Shown: positions 27,022-38,220, numbered from the stretch's first letter. The stretch is 64,000 nucleotides of DNA from Henckelia pumila (GCF_033568475.1 NC_133123.1:156069753-156133752), one strand, 5' to 3'. Notes: generated from the letters alone by a model not told the origin. Translations and numbers: made by a program.

Positions 27022-27096
27022 AGTTTTGTTATGCTGCCCACCAACCGTGCCAACCTCTGTGCCCACCATGTGCAATAGTTGAGTGTTTTATACATG
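26539..27096 (+). repeat. left arm of a large inverted repeat
   Basis: This 558-bp stretch reappears reverse-complemented at 28218-28794. Homology starts sharply at ATATGTTTTG (26539) and stops sharply at TTTTATACATG (27096), and differences are few apart from microsatellite length. The arm includes part of a palindromic MITE. Confidence 0.85.
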
Positions 27097-27142
27097 GTGG
27101 GCACATAGGTTGACATAGTTGGTGGGGCAGCATAGCAAAACT
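27022..27142. mobile_element. 121-bp palindromic MITE
   Basis: The arms AGTTTTGTTATGCTGCCC... (27022-27070) and ...GGGGCAGCATAGCAAAACT (27093-27142) are inverted copies with a few mismatches around a short AT-rich loop, so the element is almost entirely fold-back. A truncated copy occurs in the inverted arm at 28211-28292. Non-coding. Confidence 0.75.
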
Positions 27143-27786
27143 ATATATTATAACCTAAAGATGTCCATATAAAATAAAAAATTATCTAAAAAATACCCAG
27201 GATATTTTTGCCTCGGTATATTGACACATTTCTTATAACAAAATCTAGAATTGCCAAAAAAACAAACAAAAAATCCCATAACTTTGGGATTCAATCACAT
27301 TATATTTGATTTCCAAATATACATCATATCAATTAAAGATAAAAAAAAAAATCAATCAATCTAATTCCATAATTAAATTTAAAATTCAAAACAAAGTCCA
27401 TATATCTCAAATATCTCATAAATGTTAAATATACACGTATTTGATCATATAGTATGTATATATATATATACACGTAATATGTATGTATATATTTAAATAT
27501 ATGTATGTATATACAAAATATAACAGAATATTTAAAATTCAAATAAACCACCCTTAAATATTGCATGCCATTAAATCAAAATAAAATCTATTTCACAAAA
27601 TAAAATAAAATAAATAATAATAATAATAGTAATCAACATTTAAGATTAAAAAAAAAACAAAATACAACCGAATTTTTAAAATTCAAAATTAGAAATTCAA
27701 ATAAATCATTGCTTAAAATTTGCATGCCATTAAATTTTTTAGAACTTAACATATATGTCAGCACAATGTCCATCGTGGATTTGAAC

Positions 27787-27837
<51 letters not shown>

Positions 27838-27962
27838 TGCATCACTATAAAGTAATATTTCATTTCAAGAAAAAAAAACAATGAATTTATTCTGAAATCC
27901 AAATGGCTCAATTGTTTAAATTTTATCTATGAACTCGATCCTTCAAATTGTTACTCGGAGCT

Positions 27963-28210
27963 GAAACTATGATTGATTCGTTGTTACGAACTATCTTCAT
28001 ATGAAAGCAAGAGAGATCCCACAATGGAATGTATAATATTTCATGATGTTGAGGTATACTAATTTTTTTTGTTTTGATATCCATCTATCTAAAAAATGTT
28101 AGTATAATTTATATTTTTCTCAATTTTACAAGGGGCACGCATATATACAACCATAGAATATGACATCGTTGAGAAATTGAAGTCAATACTAAAAAAAGAT
28201 AATCTTTATG
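27963..28210 (+). repeat. 248-bp direct repeat, copy 1
   Basis: Nearly identical (about four base differences) to 28801-29048. It ends abruptly at AATCTTTATG, where the inverted insert begins. It carries the first exon and part of the second exon of the RPA-like gene, cut short by the insert. Confidence 0.88.
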
Positions 28211-28217
28211 GTGGGCA

Positions 28218-28295
28218 CATGTATAAAACACTCAACTATTGCACATGGTGGGCACAGAGGTTGGCACGGTTGGTGGGCAGCATAACAAAACTCTA

Positions 28296-28369
<74 letters not shown>

Positions 28370-28794
28370 CGACACACGTACATACATACATACATACGTA
28401 CATTGTTACAAATATGGAAAAATACTTAAATTTGGTAAAATGTAAATCCTTTATCTAATATTTTTGTTATATTATATTATATATATACACACATAAATAT
28501 ATGATAAAATACATATATATATAACATTGATCGGATTTTTCGGATATATATTTACATTTTTAGAATGTTAAAAGTTGGATTTATGCACGTAAAGTTATAT
28601 CATGAGAATGTTAAATCAATTGATTATATTTAACAACAGACATGATTATTTTTAAATCACTTTTAATCATTCGAATTTTGTAAGTCAAATTATTAAATAT
28701 TTTGTTTGTTAATTTTTAGAATGTATAATCTTGTGTTGAAAATAAGTGATTGTGTTTTAGGAATACTGAAATCTTGTGATTATACAAAACATAT
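28218..28794 (-). repeat. right arm: inverted copy of 26539-27096 inserted between direct repeats
   Basis: Reverse complement of the left arm, lying exactly between the two 248-bp direct repeats apart from a few junction bases (28211-28217 and 28795-28800). The seven bases at the left junction (GTGGGCA) equal the reverse complement of the bases expected at that point, as in filler or template-switch junctions. The (AT)n run is longer here than in the source arm. Confidence 0.85.
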
Positions 28795-28800
28795 TTAAAA

Positions 28801-29048
28801 GAAACTATGATTGATTCGTTGTTACGAACTATCTCCATATGAAAGCAAGAGAGATCCCACAATGAAATGTATAATATTTCATGATGTTGAGGTATACTAA
28901 TTTTTTTTGTTTTGATATCCATCTATCTAAAAAATGTTAGTATAATTTATATTTTTCTCAATTTTACAAGGGGCACGCATACATACAACCATAGAATATG
29001 ACATCGTTGAGAAATTGAAGTCAATACTAAAAAAAAATAATCTTTATG
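28801..29048 (+). repeat. 248-bp direct repeat, copy 2
   Basis: Second copy of 27963-28210. Here the sequence runs on into the rest of the RPA-like gene, so this copy has the original downstream context, while copy 1 has the original upstream context. Confidence 0.88.
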
Positions 29049-29445
29049 CTTTCAAAAATATGATTGTTGCACAAAATATATTGAATACAAGACCACGTCA
29101 AACAAATATAAATGTAATTTTTTTAATTAAACAAATGTGTGTAATTTTCGATGATAGTTTTCCATCAAAGATGTTTGAACAAAAACTTTAGAGAATTGAC
29201 GAATGCAGATGTCATTGACAAAACTAAATTTTTTGGTAAGTCTTTTTCATGTTTTATTTATGTATACATCAAATATTTTGTGTAATTGACATGATTTTTG
29301 TTAATGGATCTTAACATTGTTCGTATTTTTATCATATTTTTTTTAGATATCATTTGCGTAATGATTTCAAATGACTGTCTTCAAAACAGAGAAATCAATG
29401 GATGTCACATGAAACTTATTGATTTTGTCATTGAATATTTAGAGT
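28814..29445 (+). pseudogene. RPA70-like (DUF223, OB-fold) gene fragment, Helitron passenger
   Basis: Exon 28814-28891 encodes IRCYELSPYESKRDP and then IIFHDVE. After a GT-AG intron, exon 28971-29190 continues GARIHTTIEYDIVEKLK, NLYAFKNMIVAQ and then IFDDSFPSKMF. This is the order of the DUF223/RPA1 single-strand-DNA-binding OB fold (HDxEGxRIHATI, NLYxIxNFxV, DDSFP). A frameshift near 29181 breaks the frame before FRELTNADVIDKTKFF, and a further exon near 29347-29442 gives DIICVMISNDCLQNREI. It lacks a start and the C-terminal region. Family knowledge: plant Helitrons often carry RPA-like genes, thought to be captured from the host. The upstream direct repeat holds a second, shorter copy. Confidence 0.68.
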
Positions 29446-29793
29446 ATAGTCCTTTTTCTTATCTTTCTCATTCTATTTGTGTAGGTAAATTTTTTTATAT
29501 ATAGATTTACTAAAATACTTTTATTATTTGTTAGGTAATTTTTTGTAAAAAAAAAATTTATAAAATAAAATTATTATTAGGCAGGTCAACCCGATGCCTA
29601 TCTTAATAAAAATATTAATCTTAGTCTAAAAATAATATTTTTACTTTAGTCAAAATAAATATATTTATCTCACAAAATTGATTCATAAGATTGTCTTATA
29701 AAATTTTTTATTACATTATATCAATAACTATAACTAATTTATGCAAATACTTATACTTATTAATTATAATAATTAATTACATAAAATAAAATT

Positions 29794-29820
29794 CCGTGCA
29801 TCGCACGGGTGAGACACTAG
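29794..29820 (+). other. Helitron 3' terminus: hairpin plus CTAG
   Basis: A six-base stem CCGTGC/GCACGG with ATC loop, then eight bases, then CTAG at the end of the element and T as first flanking base. This is the standard plant Helitron replication-termination signal. Confidence 0.8.
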
Positions 29821-30300
29821 TATATTAATAAATTAACGTTCTAATTATACTTGTTGTGGCTCAACAATTATTTTTACGGGATAAACCGATCAAGACGTGA
29901 TGCTTGAACTGCTTTAAAAAATTTGATTTTCATCGAAGACAACAAACGTTCCGTGCTCTTGCGGTATGTTTTAATTAGACATCACGGCAATCACATTTTG
30001 GCAAGTTTGTAAGCAATAAAGGTAGAAAAAATAATGTTGACCGGAGAACTTTTTTTTAATTTTTACCAATATTAGTGGTTAATTTATCCATAAATGACCG
30101 AAAAAATTGACTCAAAATTCCATTCACGTGTGTGGAAAATGTTGGCATAACATACCATTTCAAGTCTAAGAAATGCACTCTTCACTCACCTATACAAGTC
30201 TGAGAATCAAAAAATTTAGAATATTTAATTTCTTTAGAAATGTTATTTTTCTTTCTTAGTTTTATTCAAAACTAAAAGTTTATTAGTTTAACACTCATCA
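29821..30300. other. short intergenic stretch between Helitron and hAT element
   Basis: AT-rich DNA without a supported gene or repeat. Confidence 0.4.
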
Positions 30301-30308
30301 AGTGGAAT

Positions 30309-30896
30309 CAGTGTTATAAACGGCGGTCGAGGCAGTCGCCTAGGCACCGCCGAGGCGGTAGGCGGCCCTCGACCGCCCCGCCTTGGCATTAGGCGGCCTC
30401 TTCAGGCGGCCCCAAGATGTTCGGCGGGTGGCAAGGCGGGTGAGGCGGCAGTGGCGGGCGCTCGGGCGGGTGAGACGGTCAAGACGGTCAACAAATTTTA
30501 AATTTTAGTCAAAGGTTACTAGGTTAGAGTCAACTAAATTTAAAAACCAAGTCAAACTCTACCAATTTTAACACCTTACTTACTTGAAAACACTACCCAC
30601 TTTTTTTTGTTTTCCACTTTTGCTTAAGTCTTCTCACCATCAATCACTAGGCCCGCCGTCGCCAGCAAGCCTTTAGGTTAGGTTTTGTATATTTAACATA
30701 CTTTTACATAATTTAAGCAAAGTCTAATGATATTGTTTGAAATTATGGAGTGTTAGTATAATAAAGTTATAAAGATGACTAATATATGTGATTACATATA
30801 AAAAAAATGCTAAAAAAATTCAACCGTCTAGGCACTGTCGGGTCGGTAGGCGGTCACGAACCGCCCCACCACCGCCTTCCGCCATTTACAACACTG
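30309..30896. mobile_element. non-autonomous hAT element (588 bp), perfect 8-bp TSD
   Basis: The termini are CAGTGTTATAAACGGCGG and, inverted, CAGTGTTGTAAATGGCGG. They are flanked by a perfect AGTGGAAT duplication (30301-30308 and 30897-30904). An 8-bp TSD with short TIRs is the mark of the hAT superfamily. The ends are GGCGG-rich in contrast to the AT-rich middle. No transposase frame. The same family occurs at 56695-57825, there in opposite orientation. Confidence 0.88.
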
Positions 30897-30904
30897 AGTG
30901 GAAT

Positions 30905-31816
30905 ATATATTCTTGTATTTTAACAATGAACATTTAATAATACACGAATTAACTCATATGTGACGGTCTCATGAGTCAATTTTGTGAGATATATCTCTTA
31001 TTTAAGTCACTCATAAAAAATATTATATTTTATGTCAAAAATATTACTTTATATTGTAGATATGAGTAAAAATGACTCATCTCACAAGATAAAACTATGA
31101 TCAGTGATACCTTATCACAAAGATCCTATCGGTGTAATACTAAATTAAAAAAAAAAACAAAAAATTGAATGGAACTCATTCATAAAGTCGAATAGATTTA
31201 AATAACAGTACACAATCGCAAAAATATTCTTATATCTTCTCTAAACTTTTAGTATAAATAATCATATCACTCTCAACTTGAAATTTTGCAAAAATCCGTA
31301 AATTTAAAAATAACCAAAAAATATTTAAAAAGTGATTTGAAATTAAATCAGCCAACATAGAGATCAATTTCATTAAATTATTTTACACCCCATACAACAA
31401 GTGCTATAGTACCAAGACACCGGTTTAAGAAGGCGGCAAGGTCAGAGAGCACACAAAAAATATAGGTTCCATTGTTTCAAGCGTACAAGGGAACTCAGTT
31501 CCGATCCCTCTAACGCGAACCTCGAATTATGCACATGTCATGCGTGCACTGGCGTCGAATGATCTTTAGACTTGGCATCTTTGTATGTGTCGACTGATTG
31601 GAAACTGCGAATTGTGGAGCATCTAGGTTGCATCGTATAGCATCGATTGCCAGAACCTGGTCACAGACTCGCATGGTTCAGATTAACCGCGTAATCCCAT
31701 CTGCTAGCATTGAACTAACCGGAGCATCTCCATCTGTGCACTAACGAAAGAGATATTCATTGGGATGCTAGAATCATTTTCTTTATAAGAAACACAAACA
31801 TCAAGACTTTACTTTT
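30905..31816. other. intergenic / probable APO3 3' UTR
   Basis: The left part holds the dispersed repeat. From about 31400 the base composition is more even, as expected for the 3' UTR of the minus-strand APO3 gene. No other gene is supported. Confidence 0.45.
30950..31135. repeat. dispersed MITE-like repeat (GACGGTCTC family), copy A
   Basis: Starts near TGTGACGGTCTCATGAG and contains TTTTGTGAGATATATCTC, TTATTTAAGTCACTCAT, TATTACTTTATATTG and TGACTCATCTCACAAGAT in that order. The same order of phrases, diverged, is at 34467-34627, with shorter pieces near 29590-29705 and 46580-46640. This is a common AT-rich repeat type in dicot intergenic DNA; class not assigned. Confidence 0.55.
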
Positions 31817-33545
31817 TCAAACAACAAGATTTTCTTCGTCTAATCCAGGTACAGTGACATCTGCCCGCATCGTTCCCTGATAATTTTCTCCCACTGATGC
31901 TCCGGCTTGTGCAAACAACTCGACCACAGCAGGCAACTTTCCGTAGTACCTCTTCAAAGCATCAATGAGAAGTCTATCGTGTGAATCCCCCACATGCCAT
32001 ACGTAGACTGGGGGAAGAATATCGTCTATGGATGCCTGTTGCCAAGCATGTTGGCCATCCCTCATTTGGTGCTTGAACGCCTGACATTGCCTCGCCCTAT
32101 GGCCTTTAGGCCCAACTTGCACCTCATCACAATATCCACAAGCTTGGACATCATATTTCTCCATGAGATTCAGGACTCCAGAATGTAATTTATCCAGTGC
32201 CTCCATTCCTCGCTCTGCGAAACCTATGCAAGTGGCACCACAAACAGCTCAAACCCACGGTACGTGGTTGAACAATATATTTCGAGACACCACTCACATG
32301 TAAAGCAAATACCGTGTAATAAATGTCCAGGATCACTATTTACAATGTACACATACATGTAAATAAGTGTTGGGAGCACTTTAACTAATGTATTTATACT
32401 TTAGCGGCGGTGGTGTGACAGTGAGTGAAAATTCTTACCCTAAATCAACTAATCACAACAGCAATTATATTTCTAAGAAGATAATCAAAAGATGCCAGGT
32501 TAATTTACGATAAAAGATGAAAACCATGCAACAAGATTGATGAGAAACTTCAGTATGAATTCAACTTCCTAAAAGTTAATATCTTGAGCATTGTCGAGAC
32601 AAACCTTTGAGATTATCGAATGAAAAATTCGAAAATTGCTGAACTTCATTAGACCTCTTTGGTGTTGCCCAAAAGCCAGAGGTGTTCATGTCCTTTTCAT
32701 ATGAATCATTTTTGGGAAACTTCTTCTCAAAATCAATCAGCCTTCCAGCAACGTAGTAAACAGGGAACTCACGTCGTCTTGTTGGATACTTAGGAATGTC
32801 CACACCGGCTTGAATGCACAATTCCACGATGGCCGGAATCCGATCCACTTGTAGACGTTCATTGTGCGAAACAGCTCTTCCCAATCTATCATACAGATGA
32901 AAAGATTCCACGACAGGCAACACATGTTCAACTCCTCCTCTCTCCCACACATGTTCTTTATTTGTTTGACTTCCACTCACATTACATGTCCTAATCTTAT
33001 GTGGTGGATCACCCACATGAACGTCTCCGCAAACACTACAAAATAAGGACGATATAAGTTAGCCAATCATTGCAAAAACAGAACAACAAAATCTACACAA
33101 TTCTAATACAATATGAAGCAAACAAGAAGTTAATTATATATCCTAATTTCCTAGACTACCTGCAAAAATAAATGGATACACTATGAGCAACTCTTGAAGC
33201 ATAAAACAGTAATCGACCTCTGGCAGCTAAAACATCATGTGCAACTGGGATTAATTTTTTAACCAACAACCCATTCTTGGGAGGCTTCAAAGCAACCTCT
33301 CGAACCATTCCCCTCTCTTGCTTTTCCAATCTAGCCTTTCGCTTCAATTCATTAATATCCGTCACCCATGGCTTCCGTTCCGACTTTCTAGGCTTTCTTG
33401 GTAGCTCCAACAAATCCAACTTGTTTGAGCATGATCCACAAGCAAAACTTTTTGATTCTGATGCATTAATTCGTGCTTCTTTGAAAAGATTTCTTGTAAA
33501 AATCCGGCCTAGGTTCAAGAACGTTCGGCCGCGTTCAGTGAGCAT
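31817..33545 (-). CDS. APO3: APO protein 3-like organellar RNA-binding/splicing factor
   Basis: Coding exons, from the start: 33545-33160, 33035-32605 and 32223-31817, giving 407 residues, close to the length of Arabidopsis APO3. Two APO domains are visible. The first carries CSVCGDVHVGDPPHKIRTC (joined across the first intron) and VESFHLYDRLGRAVSHNERL. The second carries CGYCDEVQVGPKGHRARQC and DGQHAWQQASIDDI...VWHVGD. The paired cysteines are the metal-binding ligands of the family. The basic N-terminus (MLTERGRTFLNLGRIFTRNL) suits organelle import. Family knowledge: APO proteins bind RNA and act in group II intron splicing; APO3 is annotated as mitochondrial. A second acceptor nine bases into exon 3 (TTTCGCAG) would drop three residues. 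The gene probably has a 5' UTR intron (33549-34083). Confidence 0.9.
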
Positions 33546-34083
33546 CACCTATTAAACTCGCTAACAGAAATTGGTATGATTTGATAAACTCTAAAATTTA
33601 GGGTCACTCTCTCAGGACTACGACTCCTTCCCGGGATTCAACTGAGCCTCTTCAAAGCACATCAATATTCAAGACTCTGGCTTTGCAACAGAAACACCAA
33701 AATAAGCTGTCTTGCTTTTCCAATATAAGGAATGCAGAAAGTCTTCACATATCTGTACATTTTTGCAATCCTTGAAAACCCAAGAAATGAACAAAGCAAG
33801 CCCCGATCACAAAGTGACAACCAAAAGCGGGAAACAGTGGGATATCAATCGAGAAAGCGATGAAAGAACAGACAAATCTTAAACTAATACACCGTTAACC
33901 AGAAAATGGCGTCAATTATCCACACAAAAAAAAAACAATTTTCCAGTTTTCTGGTATGAGTTTGCAAGACCCTCCATGGATTTGTTAAAGAGTATTGGTT
34001 TTCTTGGATTTGGAGAAAGCCCGAGCAAAATTTTGGGGTCTAAAACAAGGCTAAAATCATCCATTTCGTAAGTAAAATAATAC

Positions 34084-34170
34084 CTGAAATTGCTTTTGAT
34101 GGAAGTAAAAATCTTCTTGAGAGCTCGAGAATGAAAGTGAGACTGAGAGCTGACGGTTGACTGCTGTGGA
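34084..34170 (-). other. probable 5' UTR exon of APO3
   Basis: On the minus strand this CT-rich stretch ends in GCAATTTCAG followed by GTATTATTTT, a good donor. The matching acceptor TTTAATAG lies three bases before the ATG at 33545. A non-coding first exon is therefore likely. Its upstream limit is a guess. Confidence 0.5.
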
Positions 34171-34466
34171 ATTCAAAGGTCAAATATCTTTAATGAAATG
34201 GACTTGGGCTTGTAATTGGTGAATCTCTATGATTTTGGGCTTCATTATTGGGCCGAATAATTATATGTCATGTGAGCTCAAATGATGGCCCACGGGAATT
34301 GGGATTTTTGCCCTAACAGTGTATATGATCTTTTGGGCCAAACAGTTTTTCGAACCACATTTTTTATTTTTTTTTTGAAATGTAGTATCATTTCACCATG
34401 ATGCATGGAGCGTTATTTTTATATAATTAAATATTAAAATTAATGTTATGAATTAAATATCACAAA

Positions 34467-34627
34467 ACTCATATGAGACGGTCTTTCAGGATAATTTAGT
34501 GAGAAATATCTTTTATTTGGTTAACAAAAAAACATGACTTTTTATGCCGAAAAAATTACTTTTATGGTAAATATAAACATTGTTAATCATCTCACGAACA
34601 AAGATCCGTAAAACCATTTCACCCATT
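34467..34627. repeat. dispersed MITE-like repeat (GACGGTCTC family), copy B
   Basis: Begins CATATGAGACGGTCTTTCAGG, continues with TTTAGTGAGAAATATCTTTTATTTGG and a TTACTTTTATGG phrase, and ends near ATCTCACGAACAAAGATCCGT, the same order as copy A. It lies ~300 bases upstream of the APO3 transcript. Confidence 0.55.
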
Positions 34628-36392
34628 AAATTAATATTCAAAAGTTTAAATAAATATAAAATTATATTCAGTAATTTTAATTCTTTTTTAAAAAAAGGTA
34701 AGTTATTATAATTATAGATAAATTACAAAAAGTTTGTTACACTAAACTCTTTGACCTTATTAATATGTTATAGTTATAGTTATAGATGAAGACTTAATAA
34801 ACAAGGTTTATATATATATAGCAATAGATAGATTTAAAAAATTATTATTTATTATGAATGAGGGAAAATATTCATTGTCATTTAACAAAATACATAAAAT
34901 TTAATTTTATTTCAACAGTTGCCGACTCCACCTGTGTAAGGTGACAACCATTGATGGTCCCTGAAGCTAATTAGTAGTTGTCTTTTTTGGACAATATGGA
35001 CCATCACTTCTTTTAATGATTTTTATATTATTGAGGAATTTATTAAGAAGGTGAACATTATAAATATGTACGCTATACTTATTTTATGAAAATTAATATA
35101 TATTCAAAATGATAATAAATACGTTGTTCTCAATAATCGTGTGATTATGATGAGATTATTGTTCTTGTGAGAAGAAGACATAATATGTCAGCATCAAAAA
35201 AATTTCTCAAAATAGATATCGAGCGACTAAAAAACTAACATCAAAAGTTACACGTTGGAATTCCTGTATTTTAATTTTGTATAATGCTGTAACGATGCTC
35301 CAACCTGACACAAAAAATAATGTTGGAGATGACCTTGGTGCCGATGTTACATCCACCTGACCTAATGAAATAATATGTCTAACCAAGATTGCAACTTGGC
35401 ACCGAGACAATAAAAAAATGTGGCCCTTCTCAACAAATTTCATTTGTGAACATTTTCATTTTTCCTTCTCATTTCACTCCAACATTTCCAAACCTAAATT
35501 TTTAAGCTATGATCCGTAAGTTCAAATTTGCAAGACATAAAATCTTGAATTTAAGAATCCAACACTTTAACATACACGATCGAGTAAAATGTAATAACAT
35601 TTAAAGGAAAAATATTTTTTTTGTCCACTAATTTGTCTATTTTTTGGTTAACTTTTCAAATTTTGGTTTTGATACACTAAATTTTAATTTTCATTAATTT
35701 TGATCAAACTGCTTATGTGGCACCAGAAAATGCTGATATGACAGCGAAAAATGATGACATGACACCAAAAAATGCTGACGTGTCGAGCTGTCACATCAAC
35801 AATTGGACCAAATCACAAAAAAATAAAAGTTTGTGTACCAAAACTAAACTTTGACATGTTTTTTTCCCTATTAAAGAAATAAAAAATTTCCCACATTTTA
35901 ATGATAAAATTAACTGTTATCAGACCATATTTCATGGTAAAATACATTCATAACCCTATATATATATATTACCCAATCATTAGCAGTACTTAGATGCATC
36001 TAATTTTACAGGCTAAAATTCAATAGGTGCTGAAGTGTGTACATACTAATTAAGAATAATGATCATGTAAATTGTAGTAATATAACAATCCACATTGTGG
36101 TAATTACATTAATTACTTGTGGTATTAATTATTCTAATTTTTATAATGATATCTTTCGTGAGTGTGCCCACAATTTTTTCACCATTCTCCATATTATCAT
36201 GACCAATAATTATTTGCTTTATGGTTCATTCTTAGTGGGAGTAGAAAACTCACAGGAAAGATATGATCAATTAAAGTATTTTGTCATGATGTGTTAAAAC
36301 AGTTACAGTTGAATATATAAAAATATATGTTTTGGCCTTGTGACATATCAAACAAATAAATGTCGTACGCCGAAAAAAATAAAAATGATCCA

Positions 36393-36427
<35 letters not shown>

Positions 36428-37912
36428 TTTGGATGTAATAAATCAAAATATAAATATGAGGTCCAAGTATTTCTATTAAAGAAAATAAATTATCCAAGTG
36501 TGGTTGGTTTTCATTGGTTTATAAATTTTTTAAGGCCTGGCTTTATTTTTAAACCGATAACATTCCATAAATAAGACCTCGAATAATGTATATATGCAAA
36601 GTATTTTAGACTTATGAGAATTGCGTTCAACAAAACCAAATTGGTTATGGACCTTATGTGAGTGTGTTTCGTCGATCATGAGTCATTTGATTTGCTGCTC
36701 TCAAAGGATGAAATATTATAACTTTAGGTGAACTTGAGCATAGGTTGTTGTGGACATTCTCGTCAACTGGTTTATAAATGTCATACGTTTTTTCTTTTTT
36801 TATTTTTTAAAAAGAGAACGTAGAATCAAACATTTGTTGTTTAACGAAAAATTATAGATAGTGGTAACGATATAACATAAATCTTTAATTTAAACAGTAT
36901 TACAGTGTAAACGTCAAGTTCGATTTTTCTACGCAACATGAGAAATTAATGCATCGCAACAATGGACATCGCAATAGTTGTACTCTATTTCAAACTACGT
37001 GAATTGAATATGCGATCTTGTTATTGCTCCAGAAATTGGTGATAACATTAGCATTCAAAACATTACGTTTTGGTTACTAATTAATCCCACGAAAATATTA
37101 TTACACCCAAATAAATTAGTAGTTAAAATAGAGTGCAGCTACACTTGTCAAATCATTTAATTACATTAGCTTTGATCATTATTAATGCTCTTTTAAAAAG
37201 ATTAAAATATGATAGATATATAAAGGACCAAAGATCGCAAAGAAAAAATTTTAGATTCAAAATAATGTTTTAAGTTTATTCTTTTTACAAATGTAATAAC
37301 GGTTTCATTATTAATATAAAAAAAATACATGCAATCAACATGAAAAATATAAATATATAGATTATCTAACACTATTTAATATAGTAAGAAGATGATATAG
37401 TAACTACTTTGATATTGAACTTTAAAAAAACTAATATTGTACAATCAAGTAAGCTCAATAAATTTACCTCAACTAAATCATAAAGAAAAATAAGATGAAA
37501 TGTAAATTTTTTTAATTCTATTTATTCCCATGTAATTATTTTCGAATCACCATATAAGTCTAGCCTCGAAAATAATAATTTGGTATTGTATTAGAAAAAT
37601 GTATTTCGATAAGCATACATGTTACGACTTACGAGTGCAAGACTGCAACACACCAGTAAATATAACACAATAATATTTAGAGGTTCATATATTTTTTTCC
37701 TCCAAAAATAACCCCTCAAACCATTTATTAGCATCTAAATTATTTAATTTTTTGCTTATTTAAATACACTTGAGCCACTCCTCGTGCATATTAAATTAAA
37801 ATTAATTCCATTAAATGCACCCTAAAAAAATTATTTTTTTTTAAAATATTATGTAACCAACAAAAATAAATCTTATCGATGAATTCTCAATATTTGGTCG
37901 ATTAATATAGGG
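34628..37912. other. AT-rich intergenic DNA
   Basis: No gene is supported. A patch at 35690-35800 repeats the idea ATGCTGAYRTG...AAAAAATGCTGACGTG several times in a row (short degenerate tandem). AT microsatellites lie at 36392-36430. The open frames at 35207-35443 and 36037-36297 show no domain and sit in non-coding-like sequence. Confidence 0.45.
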
Positions 37913-38220
37913 AAGTTGTTGGACACCGATTAATTTTAGCGACTCCACTAAACCTACTTCCACAGTTGGGACTTACAAAATTTTCCAAAGCTTTTAGTAT
38001 TACATATTTTACATCTAAAATTTTTAATATACTGCCAATACTATATAAGTTTTTTTCTTTTAAAAAAACTATATAGCAAATTTGATAGATCAAAATGTCC
38101 GGTACATAATGGCCAAAACCTACTTCCGCGGTTGGGACAAAGTTTTTAAAAGCTTTTAAATTTTAATAGTGCATATTTTATTTATATCTAAAATTTTTAA
38201 CATATTACTATTACTATTAA
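37913..38220. repeat. diverged ~130-bp direct repeat pair
   Basis: The phrase AACCTACTTCCACAGTTGGGA at about 37950 recurs as AACCTACTTCCGCGGTTGGGA near 38108. Both are followed by AAAGCTTTTA, a CATATTTTA phrase and ATCTAAAATTTTTAA. This is an old local duplication or two copies of a small repeat. Confidence 0.6.

Larger units (their letters stand above)
24628..29820 (+). mobile_element. Helitron candidate (5.2 kb) with RPA-like cargo
   Basis: The 3' end is classic: a CCGTGC/GCACGG hairpin (29794-29808) followed by a short spacer and terminal CTAG (29817-29820), then a T. The 5' end is taken at TCTATATATATAT (24628), preceded by A, which fits insertion between A and T without duplication. A GTTTTTGCC...AAAATCCCGCC block follows (24650-24685). 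A second, similar 5'-end signature lies at about 25923-25975, so the element may instead start there or two related elements may be joined. The inside holds a broken RPA/DUF223 gene on the plus strand, a common Helitron passenger in plants, plus a MITE and a large rearrangement. No Rep/helicase frame is visible, so it is non-autonomous. The 3' end is strong; the 5' end is tentative. Confidence 0.65.

Noticed and set aside
27633-27911. Open frames rich in Y-I-Y-I (also 26883-27116, 28177-28458, 28239-28445)
   Set aside because: Produced by (TA)n microsatellites; no domain, start or splice support.
24628-29820. Search for Rep/helicase frames or a CRISPR-like array in the repeat block
   Set aside because: No long frame with helicase motifs, and no regularly spaced short repeats; the repeats are microsatellites, MITEs and the described duplications.
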